The notes: a model not told the origin generated them from the sequence alone. A stretch of 64,000 nucleotides of DNA from Chryseobacterium sp. G0162 (GCF_003815715.1 NZ_CP033922.1:1178001-1242000), one strand, 5' to 3'; positions 51,670 to 61,245 are shown, counted from the first letter of the stretch. Translations and numbers: made by a program.

Positions 51670-52287
51670 TTAATGTTTTATATTTTTTATGTAAACAAGC
51701 GATTCAGGACCTTTGTTACAGATAAGATCCAGAACCGATAAATCTTCCAAAAAACCTAATTTGTCTGAAAAGGTCTGATAATAACTTTCCATTTCAAATT
51801 CTGAAGGATGTTTTGCAGAAAATTTTTCTCTGAAACTGACTCCTTCCGGATTTTTGATATATTCTTCATTCAAAGAGTGTGCCTTTTCTGTTTTCAGTAT
51901 CTGTTGGATGATTTCTAACCCTTTAAGGTTAAAATCCAAAAGAAACTTTTCTTTCAGGTCGAAGATCTTTCTGAATTTATCTTCATAGTACTCAAAATAA
52001 GGAGAACTCTGATAGGCTGTCTGAATTGATTTCCAGTGAAGTGTTCTCCAATCTTCCCTGTAAGAAATCTCAATATCTTTAAATGCTCTTTTCCCGTTAT
52101 GATTGATGGGAATTATAAGAGATAATTTTCCGTTAGCCCCATAGATATTGGTTCTGTTTCTATAGGTTTGCTTCGGAAAGTTTTCAAACTGTTCCAATAC
52201 AATTTCATTTTCAGCGTCTAAAAACACTGAAAACCATGAAACCGGTGGCATGTAAAATACCGGCAATAAAACATTCTTCATATTCAT
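51670..52287 (-). CDS. WbqC family protein
   Basis: A 205-residue cytoplasmic protein. The family pattern is visible: PVFYMPPVSWFSVFLDAENEIVLEQ in part, FPKQTYRNRTNIYGANGKLSLIIPI in part, then HWKSIQTAYQSSPYFEYYEDKF. WbqC-like proteins occur near O-antigen genes in other bacteria, but their reaction is not established. It is 58 bp downstream of lepB on the same strand and the pair is conserved in flavobacteria, so the two may share a transcript. Confidence 0.88.
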   Translation of the reverse strand: MNMKNVLLPVFYMPPVSWFSVFLDAENEIVLEQFENFPKQTYRNRTNIYGANGKLSLIIPINHNGKRAFKDIEISYREDWRTLHWKSIQTAYQSSPYFEYYEDKFRKIFDLKEKFLLDFNLKGLEIIQQILKTEKAHSLNEEYIKNPEGVSFREKFSAKHPSEFEMESYYQTFSDKLGFLEDLSVLDLICNKGPESLVYIKNIKH

Positions 52288-52344
52288 AATGCAAAAATGA
52301 AGTATTTTTTCAAATACTTCATTCTATTTTAAGTTTAATTTTAT

Positions 52345-53994
52345 TTATAGTTCGTCTTCTGTCTTATTCTTTCTGAATAATTTCACGAAATACTCCCAAC
52401 CGAAGAATAATATTAAAATCATAGCTGCAATCCACCAGTATGAAGTTTTATTAGCTTCTCCTGTATTGGTTGCTTTAAACATTCTGTCCCAACGGATCTT
52501 GAACGGTGCCTGATAAGTAGAGCTGCTGTCTGCAAAAGCTCCCTGAAGACTCATCCATGTAAACATTGGTTTTCCAACAATATTTTCTTCCGGAACAAAA
52601 CCAAAGAACCTTGCATCTAATGAAGCATCTCTGTTATCCCCTACCATCATGTAGTAATCTTGCTGGATGGTATATTGGTTCGCTTCTTTTCCGTTGATAA
52701 AGATTTTCCCGTTTTTCTTTTCTAAGCTGTTGTGCTCATATTCCGAAATAATCCACTGGAACATTGGAAGGGTTTCGTTGTTGATCGCTACCACATCTCC
52801 TTTTTTAGGAATTCTTACCGGACCATACCAATCCTGGTTCCAAGGTTTATTAACAGGGAAAATAGACTGTGTTGTATCGATTTTAGTTCTGGCTTCGTCT
52901 CTATAAGCTATTGCAGCTTCACCTTTCACCGAAACATCTTCTTTCATGTCTACAACATGAGGAAGCTCTTTAATATCTTTCGCAATTTTATCTGTCAGCC
53001 CCTGGAAACCATAGATAAATCCACCATTATTCTGCTGCACTTCCTGTACCGGTAAAAATCCATAGGCTTTGTATAATGTAGGAATGTCTAACTGGCTATC
53101 AGTAGTTACAATATACCTGTGCTGTACTTCCTGATCTCCTAAAACTGTTTCCGGTTTTCCGTTGACGAAAAGTCTTCCGGCTCTCATTTCAAAAGTATCA
53201 CCTGCTGTAGCCACACATCTTTTTACATAAGGATCTTTTCTGTCGATTGCCGTGTGAACTGAATCCTGAGGATAGTTGAACACTACTACATCATTTTTCT
53301 GCGGCTTATTGAACTGTAAAATTCTTGTATAAGGTAATTTTACTCCGTCTACATAAGATTTAGGATCATCTTTAGGGTTTCCTTTCTGTCCTGTATCCAT
53401 GATTGTTCCCTGAAGGAAAGGTATTGCTAAAGGACGCATTGGAAGTCTGTATCCATAGCTCCATTTGTTTACGAAAAGAAAGTCTCCTACTAATAAGGTT
53501 CTCTCCATGGAACCTGTAGGAATCCCAAATGGCTGCGTTACAAAAACGTGAATAATCGTTGCAAATACTACTGCAAAAGTAATAGATCCCAGAAATGTAT
53601 CTTTCTTTTTGGCTTCCTTTTCTTCATCAGTAAGAAACAGGTCATTTGCATTTTCATCTTCCAATTCTACATCTTTAGAATAGTTGATGGTTGCCATATA
53701 GATGAACGGAAGAATCACTGTAAGGATCTGATCCTTGAAAAGCGTTTTTCCAAACTTCTTTACTAAATAAAGATGGAAAACAGACATCATGATTGGCCCT
53801 ACAATCGGTAGATACGAAAGGATTGCCCACCATTTCGGATGTTTTGTTTCTTTTAAAATGATAAAATAGTTATAAAAAGGTATAAATGCAAATAAAGGAC
53901 TATACCCCATTTTCTTAAACAACTTCCATGTTGAAATCCCCATTAATACGGATAAAATGAGGACATACACTGTATACGTTAAAAAATAATTCAT
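52345..53994 (-). CDS. lepB: Signal peptidase I
   Basis: A 549-residue membrane protease, far longer than the Escherichia coli enzyme, as is normal in Bacteroidota. The N-terminal 140 residues carry about four helices. Box B holds the catalytic Ser in GIPTGSMERTLLVGDFLFVN. The catalytic Lys is in DPYVKRCVATAGD, box E is in MVGDNRDASLDARFFGFVP, and a C-terminal helix WWIAAMILILFFGW anchors the end. It removes signal peptides from exported proteins. The region 53995-54125 before dapB is repetitive (ATAAATGATAAATGATGAG-like) but short. Confidence 0.95.
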   Translation of the reverse strand: MNYFLTYTVYVLILSVLMGISTWKLFKKMGYSPLFAFIPFYNYFIILKETKHPKWWAILSYLPIVGPIMMSVFHLYLVKKFGKTLFKDQILTVILPFIYMATINYSKDVELEDENANDLFLTDEEKEAKKKDTFLGSITFAVVFATIIHVFVTQPFGIPTGSMERTLLVGDFLFVNKWSYGYRLPMRPLAIPFLQGTIMDTGQKGNPKDDPKSYVDGVKLPYTRILQFNKPQKNDVVVFNYPQDSVHTAIDRKDPYVKRCVATAGDTFEMRAGRLFVNGKPETVLGDQEVQHRYIVTTDSQLDIPTLYKAYGFLPVQEVQQNNGGFIYGFQGLTDKIAKDIKELPHVVDMKEDVSVKGEAAIAYRDEARTKIDTTQSIFPVNKPWNQDWYGPVRIPKKGDVVAINNETLPMFQWIISEYEHNSLEKKNGKIFINGKEANQYTIQQDYYMMVGDNRDASLDARFFGFVPEENIVGKPMFTWMSLQGAFADSSSTYQAPFKIRWDRMFKATNTGEANKTSYWWIAAMILILFFGWEYFVKLFRKNKTEDEL

Positions 53995-54125
53995 AATTTT
54001 TTTGTGCCTATTCTTATGATATAAATGATAAATGATGAGTAATAAATGATAACAGCTTTTCCGCTATTGACAATTCACTATTCATCATTTTCATATTGGT
54101 CTGCAATTTACAGAATTTGTTACAA

Positions 54126-54827
54126 TTAAAGCCCTAAAACATCCTTCATTCCGAAGTTTCCTTTTTTGTCTTTGATCCATTCGGCAGCAACTACTGCTCC
54201 TAATGCAAAGCCATTTCGGTTGAATGCGGTATGCTTGATCTCAATTTCATCCACTTCACTTCTATAGAAAACACTGTGTGTTCCTGGAACTTCGTCTTCA
54301 CGAACAGCGAAAATCCCCAGTTGGTTACCTTCTGTTTCTTCCAGTTTCCAGGCGTCAAATTTTGGATTATTATTAATGATCCCTTCTGCTATAGAAATTG
54401 CAGTTCCGCTTGGGGCATCTTTTTTATGGATATGGTGAATTTCTTCCAACTGACAAGAATATTCATTAACATTCTTCATTAGATCAGCCAGCTTTTCGTT
54501 CAAAGCAAAAAATAAATTAACGCCTAAACTAAAGTTTGAACCATATAAAAAGGCAGTATCATTATCTACAGCCAGTTTTTCAATTTCAGCTTTTTTCTCC
54601 AGCCATCCTGTTGTTCCGCAAATTACCGGAATTTTATTTTCAAGGCAAGCTTTAATATTGTCATAGGCAACTTCCGGTAAGGAAAATTCAATAACAACAT
54701 CCGGATTGTTAAGATTTTCAGCAGTTGGGGTTTCCTTCAGGCGAGCCACTACTTCGTGACCTCTTTTCTGTGCGATCTCATCAATGATCTTACCCATTTT
54801 ACCGTAACCAACTAATGCTATTTTCAT
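54126..54827 (-). CDS. dapB: 4-hydroxy-tetrahydrodipicolinate reductase
   Basis: The start at 54827 (MKIALVGYGKMGKIID) is preferred over the upstream in-frame ATG since it opens the Rossmann strand. The 233-residue enzyme has the NAD(P)-binding GYGKMG, CGTTGW near residue 78 and the substrate-binding HHIHKKDAPSGTA with catalytic histidines and lysine. It makes tetrahydrodipicolinate for lysine and diaminopimelate. The order parA, parB, DUF5683, dapB, lepB is typical of flavobacterial chromosomes. Confidence 0.95.
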   Translation of the reverse strand: MKIALVGYGKMGKIIDEIAQKRGHEVVARLKETPTAENLNNPDVVIEFSLPEVAYDNIKACLENKIPVICGTTGWLEKKAEIEKLAVDNDTAFLYGSNFSLGVNLFFALNEKLADLMKNVNEYSCQLEEIHHIHKKDAPSGTAISIAEGIINNNPKFDAWKLEETEGNQLGIFAVREDEVPGTHSVFYRSEVDEIEIKHTAFNRNGFALGAVVAAEWIKDKKGNFGMKDVLGL

Positions 54828-54887
54828 GTAATCTTTTTTATTTTGATTGTTACCTTCCACCTTTCTGTATCCTGTATGTATTGTCTA

Positions 54888-55526
54888 TTAAAATCTATAA
54901 CTTAAAGCGAATCCTGTTTTGGGTGCATCAAATCCGTATTGATCCTGGATTAATGACGGCTTAAAGGTTAAATCAGGATCATGACGGCTTTCATAGAGAT
55001 GGGCATCCACTACGGCATCTACGATATTCAATATATAGATCAATCCTGTAATGGCAATGGCGTAATCTCTTTGTCTTTTCGCTCTGTCCTGAGCATTCCC
55101 TAACGCTATTTTATCTAGCCAAGGGCGAGCATCCACGAATTCATTTGGAGTACCGTTTAGCTTAGCGATATAGTATTCTCTGTATTTCTTGTATTGATTA
55201 TCATTCCATACTGCAATACCGACTCCTGCTCCTACAGCTCCCCAAACGATTGGAATTTTCCAGTACTTTTTATTATAGAACTGTCCCAAACCTGGCAATA
55301 CTGCAGAATACAGCCCAGCTCTGGTTGGGTTAAGTTTTACAGTTACCCTGGTAGGACCATTCGCTTTTTCAAGATCTTCGATGATCTTGGATTCTGTTTT
55401 GGTTGGTTTTATCAAACGAAGTTCTTCTTTCGTAGGTGTTTGTACCCGAACAGTATCAATAGGTGCAACTTGTGAGTATGCCAATGCAGTAATACACAAG
55501 AAAAATGTGAAAAATATTTTCTTCAT
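54888..55526 (-). CDS. DUF5683 family protein
   Basis: A 212-residue exported protein with a signal peptide (FTFFLCITALAYSQ). The core has SAVLPGLGQFYNKKYWKIPIVWGAVGAG, which is a GLGQxYN motif common to small membrane-associated domains, then a membrane helix and a DARPWLDKIALGNAQDRAKRQRD segment. It ends with TGFALSYRF, an outer-membrane-like tail. The family has no known function. It is encoded directly downstream (1 bp) of parB and is conserved there. Confidence 0.85.
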   Translation of the reverse strand: MKKIFFTFFLCITALAYSQVAPIDTVRVQTPTKEELRLIKPTKTESKIIEDLEKANGPTRVTVKLNPTRAGLYSAVLPGLGQFYNKKYWKIPIVWGAVGAGVGIAVWNDNQYKKYREYYIAKLNGTPNEFVDARPWLDKIALGNAQDRAKRQRDYAIAITGLIYILNIVDAVVDAHLYESRHDPDLTFKPSLIQDQYGFDAPKTGFALSYRF

Positions 55527-56417
55527 TTATTTAATATGGGATAAAATATATTCCAGCTCTTCTTCATTTTTGAAGTCCAGAACAATTTTACCTTTTTTAC
55601 CATTTCCAGAAGCCTTGATCTCCACTTTTACATCCAGGATGTCAGCGATAGTCTTCTGGGCTCTTTTATAGTTATTCGAAAGTTCGGCGTTTGCTTTTTT
55701 AGCTGCCGGAGACTTTGGATTTTTTAATGCTGCAGCGGCTTGTTCAGCCTGACGCACATTTAATTTTTCTTTAATGATAAGATCGAATAAAACCTGTTGA
55801 TCTTCTTCACTTTCAAGACTGATGATTGCTCTACCATGTCCTGCAGAAATTTCACCGCTTCTGATCGCATTCTGAATATCCGGATTCAATCTTAAAAGCC
55901 TAATTGAATTGGTAATAGTACTTCTATCTTTCCCTATTCTCTGGCTAAGATTTTCCTGAGTAAGACCGATTTCTTCCAAAAGCCTGTGATAGGTAAGGGC
56001 AATTTCGATTGCATCAAGATCTTCTCTCTGGATGTTCTCAACAAGAGCCATCTCAAGAAGCTCCTGGTCATTTACCAAACGAATATAAGCCGGAACCGTT
56101 GTTAAACCTGCAATTTTACTTGCTCTGTAACGTCTTTCCCCGGATATGATCTCGAATTTCTCACCGTCTTTTCTTAGGGTAATCGGTTGAATTATCCCTA
56201 AATTTTTAATAGACTGTGCTAATTCCTCTAGTGCTTTTTCATCAAAATAAGTTCTCGGCTGCGTTGGGTTCGGATATATATCTTCAAGCGCAACTTCTAC
56301 AATATTTCCCACAAACTTATCTGCCCCCTCATCGGTAGCAGAGTTTACAGTTGCTTTGGATTCTGCACTTAAAATGGCGCCCAAGCCGCGTCCCATAGCT
56401 CTTTTTTTGTCCTTCAT
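55527..56417 (-). CDS. parB: Chromosome partitioning protein ParB
   Basis: A 296-residue CTP-dependent DNA clamp. The N-terminal domain starts VALEDIYPNPTQPRTYFDE and has the CTPase motifs LRKDGEKFEIISGERRYRA (GERRYRAS box). The middle helix-turn-helix is LTQENLSQRIGKDRSTITNSIRLL and the C-terminal dimerisation region ends LDFKNEEELEYIL. It binds parS and loads condensin. No parS-type palindrome was noticed in the window. It lies 69 bp downstream of parA on the same strand. Confidence 0.96.
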   Translation of the reverse strand: MKDKKRAMGRGLGAILSAESKATVNSATDEGADKFVGNIVEVALEDIYPNPTQPRTYFDEKALEELAQSIKNLGIIQPITLRKDGEKFEIISGERRYRASKIAGLTTVPAYIRLVNDQELLEMALVENIQREDLDAIEIALTYHRLLEEIGLTQENLSQRIGKDRSTITNSIRLLRLNPDIQNAIRSGEISAGHGRAIISLESEEDQQVLFDLIIKEKLNVRQAEQAAAALKNPKSPAAKKANAELSNNYKRAQKTIADILDVKVEIKASGNGKKGKIVLDFKNEEELEYILSHIK

Positions 56418-56486
56418 AGATATAATTGATAAATGATGTTTGTAAAGTGATGGTTACCAATCACTCATTGGCCATTTATTATTAAT

Positions 56487-57260
56487 TTAATTCTTTATTA
56501 AGTTTTCGTTCTTTAAAAGAACTTCTTCAGCTAACTGAATATACTGAACTGCCCCTTTACTTTCGGCATCATAGTTCAGGATACTTTCTCCGAAACTCGG
56601 AGCTTCACTCAATCTTACGTTTCTGCTGATGATGGTTTCGAAAACCATTTCCGGGAAGTGAAGGTTTACTTCTTCCACTACCTGATTAGACAATCTTAAT
56701 CTGCTGTCATACATCGTAAGTAGAAGACCTTCTATTCCAAGATCTTTGTTGTGGATCTTCTGAACATTTTTAACGGTGTTCAAAAGTTTTCCAAGTCCTT
56801 CTAATGCAAAATATTCACACTGGATCGGGATAATTACAGAATCTGCTGCTGTAAGAGCATTTACTGTAATCAAACCTAAACTCGGTGCACAGTCGATGAT
56901 AATATAATCATAATCATCTCTTACACTGGCTAAGGCTTTTTTCAGCATATATTCACGATCTTCCTTGTCTACCAATTCGATCTCTGCTGCTACCAGGTCA
57001 ATATGTGATGGAATAATATCCAGATTCGGCGTTGCCGTTCTTTTGATACACGTTCTTGTATCTGCACTATGCTCCAATAGATTATATGTGGAATACTGAA
57101 CATCTTCTACTCCCAAACCAGATGTAGCATTGGCCTGAGGATCAGCGTCAATAATCAATATTTTTTTTTCCAATACTCCTAATGCTGCGGCTAAGTTTAC
57201 GGCAGTGGTCGTTTTTCCTACCCCACCTTTTTGATTAGCTATACCTATGATTTTTGCCAT
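56487..57260 (-). CDS. parA: Chromosome partitioning ATPase ParA
   Basis: The start at 57260 (MAKIIGIANQKGGVGKTTTA) is preferred because the deviant Walker A motif follows at once. The 257-residue ATPase has Walker A' IIDADPQANATSGLG and Walker B YDYIIIDCAPSLGL. It belongs to the Soj type without an N-terminal DNA-binding domain. With ParB it segregates replicated origins. An inverted pair of DnaA boxes lies 111 bp upstream of the start. Confidence 0.96.
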   Translation of the reverse strand: MAKIIGIANQKGGVGKTTTAVNLAAALGVLEKKILIIDADPQANATSGLGVEDVQYSTYNLLEHSADTRTCIKRTATPNLDIIPSHIDLVAAEIELVDKEDREYMLKKALASVRDDYDYIIIDCAPSLGLITVNALTAADSVIIPIQCEYFALEGLGKLLNTVKNVQKIHNKDLGIEGLLLTMYDSRLRLSNQVVEEVNLHFPEMVFETIISRNVRLSEAPSFGESILNYDAESKGAVQYIQLAEEVLLKNENLIKN

Positions 57261-57370
57261 TATTAGAACTTTAAGTTTCAAAAATACACTTTTTTCTTTG
57301 CTCCCGATAGATAGAGAAAATCAAAATAGAGTTAAAATATTGTTAATAAGCAATTTAAGTATAAAAAAAA

Positions 57371-57400
57371 TTATCCACAAAAAAAAATCTTTGTGGATAA
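57371..57400. terminator. Terminator hairpin made of two inverted DnaA boxes
   Basis: TTATCCACAAA (57371-57381) and TTTGTGGATAA (57390-57400) form a perfect 11-bp stem with an 8-base loop. On the minus strand an eight-T run follows, so it can end the TonB gene (stop at 57424). Each arm includes a perfect DnaA box, TTATCCACA, in inverted orientation. Confidence 0.75.
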
Positions 57401-57423
57401 CTATTAAAAATTGATTTTTGATA

Positions 57424-58269
57424 TTAATTATCAAACTTCATGGAGATTGGAAACTTGAAGTAACTTCTCACAAATTCACCTTTTTTATTTTTGGCAGGAA
57501 TCCAGGTTCCTTTGTTTGAAATTGACTTCACTGTTCTGATTGCCTCATTATTAAAATCGGCATTGGTTCCGTTAGCTTTTACCCCTGAAATTGTTCCATC
57601 CATTTCTACAATGAATGTAACCGTAGTTTTTACTATTTCTTCTGATTCAAATCCTGAACCGTCGAAGTTCTTCATGACTTTATTTCTGAAAGAGTCTATT
57701 CCGCCTTTAAAACTGGCTTCTACGCCAAGTTCTCCTGACTCCACAATTTTACTTTTATCCACAACTTCCGGAATTACCGGCGGTGGCATATTGATTACCG
57801 GTCCCACAGGCGCCGTTGTTGGCACATGTGTATTCGGAGCTACTACATCGCCTTTAAAATTATCCTTAAAACCTGCTACAGCATCATCAGGAATAGGGTC
57901 CTTTTTCACATTATCCGGAGCATTTCTTGAGGGTGTAGGAACTGTACTGTCAAATGTTTTTGTATCAGGAGCAGTGGCTGGTTTTACAGGTGCAATGGTT
58001 ACCGGTGGTGTATCAACAGGTTCATCGGGAATCACCATTGGTGGTGGAAGTTCCCATGGTTGTTCAATTACCTCCGGACCTTTAAAAGCTGATATTACAA
58101 ATGGTGTAATGGATACAGCAGCCATTAAGCTTGCTCCTATAAAAAGTGCTTTAGTTAATATTCTATCTGATTCGTTTCTTAATACATAAGCACCGTATTC
58201 TTTGTTCCGGTGCTCAAAAAGAACTTCGTTGAAGCGAAATTCCTGGTTCTGATTCTGGTGTTTCATCAC
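57424..58269 (-). CDS. TonB family energy transducer
   Basis: A 281-residue protein with one membrane anchor (ALFIGASLMAAVSITPFVISAF at about residues 42-62). A long proline-rich periplasmic linker follows (PWELPPPMVIPDEPVDTPPV and PVINMPPPVIPEV). The C-terminal TonB domain of about 80 residues contains VTFIVEMDGTISGVKANGTN and WIPAKNKKGEFVRSYFKFPISM. It transmits proton-motive force to TonB-dependent receptors such as the SusC protein here, although general use is more likely. The partner ExbB/ExbD genes are not in the window. Confidence 0.9.
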   Translation of the reverse strand: MMKHQNQNQEFRFNEVLFEHRNKEYGAYVLRNESDRILTKALFIGASLMAAVSITPFVISAFKGPEVIEQPWELPPPMVIPDEPVDTPPVTIAPVKPATAPDTKTFDSTVPTPSRNAPDNVKKDPIPDDAVAGFKDNFKGDVVAPNTHVPTTAPVGPVINMPPPVIPEVVDKSKIVESGELGVEASFKGGIDSFRNKVMKNFDGSGFESEEIVKTTVTFIVEMDGTISGVKANGTNADFNNEAIRTVKSISNKGTWIPAKNKKGEFVRSYFKFPISMKFDN

Positions 58270-58462
58270 TATTACTATTTAAACTGTTAAAAAAAGTGAT
58301 TATTAGTTTTATTAGTTCTTATCGATAAGCAATGTTTCAATATCAAAAGATTTGCCAGAATTTTACCAAAACAACATAATATTATAAAATTTTATGAAAA
58401 TGTTTAAAATTTAACATTTCAACTATTGAAAATATATCCCTAAAATCCATCGAAGTATTGAA

Positions 58463-58753
58463 TTATGTAAAAATCATCAGTAACATTATTAATGGTATTA
58501 ATAACGCCAGAGCATTGATCATAATGAGAATTACTGAACTGATCTTTGCTTTTTTATAACTTTTGGCAGCAAAATATATAGCGGCAACACTAAACAGTAA
58601 GCTACAAACAACAAATAACATCAGCAGAAAATTACTGCGGATATTTATTGGAAACCCTAAATAAACACTTAGTAACACAGCATATGCTATGGTAAAGTAT
58701 ACGCTAATTACAATATTGTTCATGGTAGATTGAGGTAATTTATTGTTTTCCAT
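58463..58753 (-). CDS. Small membrane protein of unknown function
   Basis: A 96-residue protein with three predicted helices: IVISVYFTIAYAVLLSVYLGF, FLLMLFVVCSLLFSVAAIYFAA and VILIMINALALLIPLIMLLMIF in order (each seen as a run of apolar residues). Between helices two and three is KSYKKAKISS. No family is recognised. It stands between purA and the TonB gene with gaps of about 155 and 190 bp and likely has its own promoter. Confidence 0.65.
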   Translation of the reverse strand: MENNKLPQSTMNNIVISVYFTIAYAVLLSVYLGFPINIRSNFLLMLFVVCSLLFSVAAIYFAAKSYKKAKISSVILIMINALALLIPLIMLLMIFT

Positions 58754-58857
58754 CTGATTATATTATAAGTAAATATAAGGGTTTTCAATAACATCAACAT
58801 TTTGAGAATATATGATTATCCATGCCAAGGTTTAAAACCCTGACATGAAACAAAAAA

Positions 58858-58885
58858 AAGAGACCATCAAATCTGACAGTCTCTT
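58858..58885. terminator. Terminator after purA
   Basis: AAGAGAC and GTCTCTT form the base of an interrupted stem; TCA and TGA pair inside it around the loop AATC. On the minus strand a T run follows. It is 24 bp after the purA stop. Confidence 0.8.
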
Positions 58886-58908
58886 ATTATGTGTATGTTC
58901 TAAGAAAA

Positions 58909-60195
58909 TTAGAATAATTCTTTTCTGATGATGTTCTGACTTCTTTCAGGACCTACAGAAACTAAATATACGTTAATTCCTAAATATTTCTCAATAAACT
59001 CGATGTATTTCTGAGCGTTATCAGGAAGTTCATCATAGCTTCTTGCTTTTGTGATATCTTCCTCCCATCCTGGTAAATCCTGGTAGATTGGCTCATAGTT
59101 GTATAATTTCTCTGTTGACGAAGTAAAGTAATCGATAATTTTTCCGTCTTCAGTTTTGTAATGTGTAACGATTTTAAGGTTTTCAATTCCTGTAAGAACG
59201 TCTAGTTTAGTAATGACAAGGTTATTGATTCCGTTAATCATACAAGCGTGCTTTAAAGAAACAAGGTCTAACCAACCTGTTCTTCTTGGTCTCCCTGTAG
59301 TTGCTCCGAATTCACCACCGATTTGTCTGATTTTCTCACCCAATTCGTTGTCTAATTCAGATGGGAAAGGTCCGTTTCCTACTCTTGTACAGTATGCTTT
59401 TGCTACCCCGATCAGGTTTTGAAGTGATGTTGGTGGAACTCCTGCTCCTGAACAAACTCCTCCTGTAGATGGTGAAGATGAAGTTACGTATGGATAAGTA
59501 CCGAAGTCGATATCAAGCATTAATGCTTGTGCTCCTTCAAATAAAACGTTTTTACCGTCTCTGATCGCTTCGTTTAGCTCTAATTCAGTATCAACGATTC
59601 TGTCCTGAAGCTGTTTTCCGATTTCTAAATATTCGTTATAGATTTCTTCAACGTCTAATGCAGGTTTTCCGTAATATTTTTCAAAAAGAGAATTTTTAAC
59701 TTTTAAGTTTTTCTCAATTTTATCTCTTAAAATCTCAGGGTTTAATAGGTCAACCATTCTGATTCCGACTCTTGCAATTTTATCTTCATAACAAGGCCCG
59801 ATTCCTTTTTTGGTTGTTCCGATCTGAGTTCCGCCGTGTTCCTCTTCACGGTAAGTATCCAAAAGGATGTGGTAAGGCATGATGACATGCGCTCTTCTGC
59901 TGATAAAAATGTGATCTGTTCTCAAGTTTTTGCTCTCGATCTGACCAACTTCTCTAATAAAAGACTTAGGGTTTACCACTACTCCGTTTGCAATGATACA
60001 TTTCCCTTTGCATTGAAGAACTCCTGAAGGAAGAAGGTGCAGAACGAATTTTTCTTCACCAACATATACCGTGTGACCAGCGTTATCTCCTCCTTGGAAA
60101 CGTACTACATAGTCCGATTTTGCTGATAAAACATCCGTGATTTTACCTTTACCTTCATCTCCATACTGAAGACCTACAACTACATAAGTTGACAT
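58909..60195 (-). CDS. purA: Adenylosuccinate synthase
   Basis: A 428-residue enzyme of standard length. The N-terminal GTP-binding loop is GLQYGDEGKGKITD, with catalytic Asp and His in GDNAGHTVY. The IMP-binding region has THIGTTKKGIGPCYEDK-like TQIGTTKKGIGPCYEDK, and the base-recognition site is TKLDVLTG. It converts IMP and aspartate to adenylosuccinate. A well-formed flavobacterial promoter lies 27 bp upstream. Confidence 0.97.
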   Translation of the reverse strand: MSTYVVVGLQYGDEGKGKITDVLSAKSDYVVRFQGGDNAGHTVYVGEEKFVLHLLPSGVLQCKGKCIIANGVVVNPKSFIREVGQIESKNLRTDHIFISRRAHVIMPYHILLDTYREEEHGGTQIGTTKKGIGPCYEDKIARVGIRMVDLLNPEILRDKIEKNLKVKNSLFEKYYGKPALDVEEIYNEYLEIGKQLQDRIVDTELELNEAIRDGKNVLFEGAQALMLDIDFGTYPYVTSSSPSTGGVCSGAGVPPTSLQNLIGVAKAYCTRVGNGPFPSELDNELGEKIRQIGGEFGATTGRPRRTGWLDLVSLKHACMINGINNLVITKLDVLTGIENLKIVTHYKTEDGKIIDYFTSSTEKLYNYEPIYQDLPGWEEDITKARSYDELPDNAQKYIEFIEKYLGINVYLVSVGPERSQNIIRKELF

Positions 60196-60221
60196 ATTTT
60201 ACTTTTGTTTTAAGATTCGTG

Positions 60222-60253
60222 CAAAATTACTTTTAAAAAAAATGACTGCCAAA
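60222..60253 (-). promoter_or_regulatory. Promoter of purA
   Basis: On the minus strand TTTG (60253-60250) is followed after 20 bp by TAATTTTG (60229-60222). This fits the Bacteroidota -33 TTTG and -7 TAnnTTTG elements. Transcription would start about 20 bp before the purA ATG. Confidence 0.75.
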
Positions 60254-60386
60254 TTATAGGGGATATTTATTTTTAGGTGGGGTGAAAATCATGAGGTTGA
60301 CATAATAATAAATACATTAAGAATGTCAATACAAATATTTATTACAATATATTTACAAGGAACCTTATAATGATAAAAAAATTAAA

Positions 60387-61193
60387 ATGAAAAACTATTT
60401 ATTTGAACTTTCTTATGGCAACCGAGTGGATGAGAAACAGTTTATTAATTCTATTCTTAATAATTTTGATAATAAGACTTTAACAGGAGTTACAATGTTT
60501 ATCAATAATAATATTTACAATCTGGAATTTCTATTATTGTTATATTTCGAAAAAGATGATAAGCTTTTTGATAACTGGTTAGAACAAAATTTCCATCAAA
60601 AGAAAAGAGTCTTCAATTATACCCCAACAAAAATAACAGAATTATTACTAGAAAATAGATATAGTATGTTTTCTTTCAGTAAAATTGAAGATATAGAACC
60701 GTTTTTAACACATAGTCCTAATCAGTTCTTTTTATATAACTCTAAAGAAGATTATAACAGAATTTGGGGAGGTATAAGTCGTGAATCATATCCAATAATA
60801 TTTTTATCACACTCATCTCACGATAAAAAACTAATTGATGAAATTTTTAATGAATTACAAAAAGAAGAAATTGAAGCATGGTATGATAAATATCAAATTG
60901 ATTTCGGAGATAGCATTACTGAAAAAATAAATTCAGGATTAAATAAATCTGATTTAGGAATAATATGCCTATCAAAGAATTTCCTTAATTCTCCTTGGAC
61001 AAAAAATGAAATGAACTTCTTTATTCAAAAAAGAATAAATTCCGGTAAAAAAAACTTTATTTGTCTCAATATAGATCTAACTCACGATGAAATTCCTCCA
61101 CTTCTTCAAGACTACCGTTATATTTCTTTAAATAATTCTAACTGGATAAATGATTTAGTAAGTATAATAAAAAAAATAGATACCAAATCATAA
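60387..61193 (+). CDS. TIR domain protein with unknown N-terminal domain
   Basis: A 268-residue protein. Residues 136-262 are a TIR domain: PIIFLSHSSHDKKLIDEIF, EAWYDKYQIDFGDSI, SDLGIICLSKNFLNSPW and the probable catalytic Glu208 in WTKNEMNFF. TIR domains with this glutamate cleave NAD in bacterial antiphage systems and in plants. Residues 1-130 are an unassigned helical domain (ELSYGNRVDEKQFINSIL, TLTGVTMFINNN), possibly the sensor. No partner gene lies beside it. Its A+T content is higher than that of purA and the hydrolase on either side, which suggests later arrival in this core region. Confidence 0.85.
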   Translation: MKNYLFELSYGNRVDEKQFINSILNNFDNKTLTGVTMFINNNIYNLEFLLLLYFEKDDKLFDNWLEQNFHQKKRVFNYTPTKITELLLENRYSMFSFSKIEDIEPFLTHSPNQFFLYNSKEDYNRIWGGISRESYPIIFLSHSSHDKKLIDEIFNELQKEEIEAWYDKYQIDFGDSITEKINSGLNKSDLGIICLSKNFLNSPWTKNEMNFFIQKRINSGKKNFICLNIDLTHDEIPPLLQDYRYISLNNSNWINDLVSIIKKIDTKS

Positions 61194-61245
61194 AAATATA
61201 GATTACATCGTATCTTAACCTTTTTAAAATTAATAAAATCACATA

